64,000 bases of DNA from Enterobacter cancerogenus (GTDB lineage Bacteria > Pseudomonadota > Gammaproteobacteria > Enterobacterales > Enterobacteriaceae): assembly GCF_019047785.1 (NCBI RefSeq), contig NZ_CP077290.1:3472001-3536000 (forward strand), in the 5' to 3' direction. Positions 62,627 to 64,000 of the stretch are shown piece after piece (the first letter of the stretch is position 1; the number at the start of each line of letters is the position of its first letter). The position numbers and the translations under genes were made by a program. Under the pieces are notes generated by a model that was given only the letters and a program-made list of their open reading frames with translations, was not told the DNA's origin and did not search any database.

Positions 62627-62694
62627 GCCGGGTGGCGCTGCGCTTACCCGGCCTACAAAACCGTAGGCCCGTGCAAGCGAAGCGCCGCCGGGCA
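62627..62694. repeat. REP pair (BIME-like) between yggX and mltC
   Basis: Two inverted REP units (GCCGGGTGGCGCTGCGCTTA... and GTAGGCCCGTGCAAGCGAAG..., ending GCCGCCGGGC) separated by about 7 bases. The unit matches those at 49877 and 59925. Confidence 0.85.
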
Positions 62695-62708
62695 ACAGCG
62701 GCGCGATA

Positions 62709-62981
62709 TTATTTTTCCGGTGGCGTATAGCCTTCGATGTGCACGTCTTTACCTTCGAACAGGTAGTTCACCATCTCCTGCTCCAGCAGTTTGCGGTGTT
62801 CCGGGTTCATCATGCTGAGCTTTTTCTCGTTGATCAGCATGGTCTGCTTTTTCTGCCACTGGCCCCAGGCTTCTTTGGAGATCTCGTTGTAGATGCGCTT
62901 ACCCAGGTCGCCCGGGTAGAGCTGGAAATCCTGGCCTTCAGCGTCGCGCTGCAGGAAAGTACAAAAAATAGTTCTGGCCAT
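62709..62981 (-). CDS. yggX: Fe(2+)-trafficking protein YggX
   Basis: A 90-residue cytoplasmic protein protecting iron-sulfur clusters and involved in iron trafficking. It is almost identical to E. coli YggX ([20 protein letters not shown]; single Cys7 in the conserved place; HIEGYTP end). ATG 62981 with AGGAA upstream matches the known start. It follows mutY by 26 bases, the usual mutY-yggX operon, controlled in E. coli by SoxRS. Confidence 0.98.
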   Translation of the reverse strand: MARTIFCTFLQRDAEGQDFQLYPGDLGKRIYNEISKEAWGQWQKKQTMLINEKKLSMMNPEHRKLLEQEMVNYLFEGKDVHIEGYTPPEK

Positions 62982-63007
62982 ACTCATTCCTCATTTTCTG
63001 GCCGGTG

Positions 63008-64000
63008 CTAAATCAGTGCACCGACACGTAATTGCTGTAACAGGCGCTCCACGGGAGCCGCCAGCCCGACTGATGGCGGTTGCGCTAAGTTATACCAGAG
63101 ACCGCTTCCTTCATCCATGCAGGAGGCGAAGGAGGACACGGGAAGCCACATGGGCACAATATCCAGGTGGAAATGGCTGAAGGTATGACGAAACGCGGTT
63201 TGCTGCGTGAGAGTATCGTCCGCAATGCCGCGCTGTTTCAGCCATTCGCGAAGCAAATCTTCATTTTCAAACTGTGGGAAGCAGTATAGACCACCCCACA
63301 GGCCGCTCGGTGGACGCTGCGCCAAAAACACCTCGTCGCCGTGCTGCATCAGCAGCATATAGCCGGTGCGCTCGGGCAGCGTCTGCTTCGGCTTTTTGCC
63401 GGGATACTGCGCCCAGGCGTGGTTTGCATAGGCCACGCACAGGTTGTTCACCGGGCAGAGTTCGCACTTCGGTTTTGAACGGGTGCAGACCATCGCGCCG
63501 AGATCCATCATCGCCTGGTTAAAACGATCAACGCCGTTTGCCGGCGTGACCGCTTCGCTAATGTCCCACAGACGCTTCTCGACCTCTTTTTTGCCCGGCC
63601 AGCCGTCCACCGCGTAGCAGCGTGCGAGCACCCGCTTCACGTTGCCGTCGAGGATCGGGAAGTGTTTGCCTAAGGAGAGGGAGAGAATCGCGCCCGCGGT
63701 GGAACGCCCGACGCCGGGCAGGTCCGCCACTTCATCGAACGTTTCCGGGAATGTGCCGTTATGGCGCGTCGCCACCTGCTGTGCTGCCTTGTGCAGGTTG
63801 CGCGCGCGGGCGTAATAGCCAAGCCCGGTCCACAGGTGCAGCACCTCGTCCAGAGGGGCATTCGCCAGATCGGTGACCGTGGGAAAGCGCGCCATAAAGC
63901 GTTCAAAGTAAGGAATGACCGTCGCGACCTGCGTTTGTTGCAGCATCACCTCGGAGAGCCATACTTTGTAGGGCGTTTTTTCAATTTGCCAGGGCAGGGT
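63008..64000 (-). CDS. mutY: A/G-specific adenine DNA glycosylase MutY (5' end outside window)
   Basis: About 330 residues visible; by comparison with E. coli MutY (350 residues) about 20 N-terminal residues are cut by the window edge. Helix-hairpin-helix with [14 protein letters not shown], catalytic Asp in [20 protein letters not shown], the four-cysteine [4Fe-4S] loop [17 protein letters not shown], and a C-terminal NUDIX-like 8-oxoG recognition domain ([16 protein letters not shown]). It removes adenine opposite 8-oxoguanine. No sign of damage in the frame. Confidence 0.98.
   Translation of the reverse strand, partial: TLPWQIEKTPYKVWLSEVMLQQTQVATVIPYFERFMARFPTVTDLANAPLDEVLHLWTGLGYYARARNLHKAAQQVATRHNGTFPETFDEVADLPGVGRSTAGAILSLSLGKHFPILDGNVKRVLARCYAVDGWPGKKEVEKRLWDISEAVTPANGVDRFNQAMMDLGAMVCTRSKPKCELCPVNNLCVAYANHAWAQYPGKKPKQTLPERTGYMLLMQHGDEVFLAQRPPSGLWGGLYCFPQFENEDLLREWLKQRGIADDTLTQQTAFRHTFSHFHLDIVPMWLPVSSFASCMDEGSGLWYNLAQPPSVGLAAPVERLLQQLRVGALI

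Overview
The window is Enterobacteriaceae chromosome, most like Enterobacter or a close relative (Lelliottia, Leclercia, Kosakonia). Both ends carry genes that read as close orthologues of E. coli genes in a partly familiar order: yghW, yghU and gss on the left; tRNA-Phe, yqgA, speC, nupG, mltC, yggX and mutY on the right. The genus assignment is inference from gene content. No insertion sequence, integrase, CRISPR array or rRNA gene was seen.

Layout. (1) 1-4863: the 3' end of a chemoreceptor, yghW, a FucR-like DeoR-family repressor, and a two-gene operon encoding a BtuF/MolA-type binding protein and a ModA-like protein without signal peptide. yghW and this operon are each preceded by a 28-bp palindrome with the layout of a ModE (molybdate repressor) operator placed over the -10 box. 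yghU follows. (2) 5067-6929: gss, glutathionylspermidine synthetase/amidase. (3) 7060-10058: a probable envelope peroxide-defence operon: periplasmic peroxiredoxin, DsbD-like electron carrier, ECF sigma factor and NrsF-type membrane anti-sigma factor. A GAAACC-N16-CGAA element lies just upstream and may be the sigma factor's own promoter.

(4) 10160-42018: a complete type VI secretion locus with all thirteen core genes tssA-M, built as two divergent transcription units around 18794-19084. The minus unit runs tssF-tssG-tssA, two-domain fimbrial adhesin, PF11397-type (GlcNAc transferase) glycosyltransferase, OmpA-domain membrane protein, Eag-type chaperone. The plus unit runs tssH, then a chaperone-usher fimbrial operon (pilin, chaperone, usher, pilin), then tssB-tssC-hcp-tssJ-tssK-tssL-tssM, an unknown gene, vgrG, PAAR, a TagK-like gene, tagJ and tssE. 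VgrG ends in an 11-glycine run and 26 tandem Pro-Thr-x-Thr/Ser units, a mucin-like tail. The protein glycosyltransferase and this threonine-rich tail in one locus, together with fimbrial genes split over both T6SS units, are the most unusual content here.

(5) 42288-46497: an AIDA-type autotransporter between two small LuxR-type regulators, followed by tRNA-Phe (46648-46723, minus). The 3' end of the tRNA faces the T6SS block, as expected for an island inserted at this tRNA, but no integrase or direct repeat was seen. (6) 46819-49861: yqgA and speC. (7) 49949-59925: a citrate fermentation locus: CitAB two-component system, divergent CitS transporter, a fumarylacetoacetase-fold protein, and citCDEFXG. 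The Na+-pump oxaloacetate decarboxylase genes of Klebsiella are absent, and the FAH-fold protein may handle oxaloacetate instead. (8) 60008-64000: nupG, mltC, yggX and mutY (5' end cut by the window), with REP-type palindromes in the gaps.
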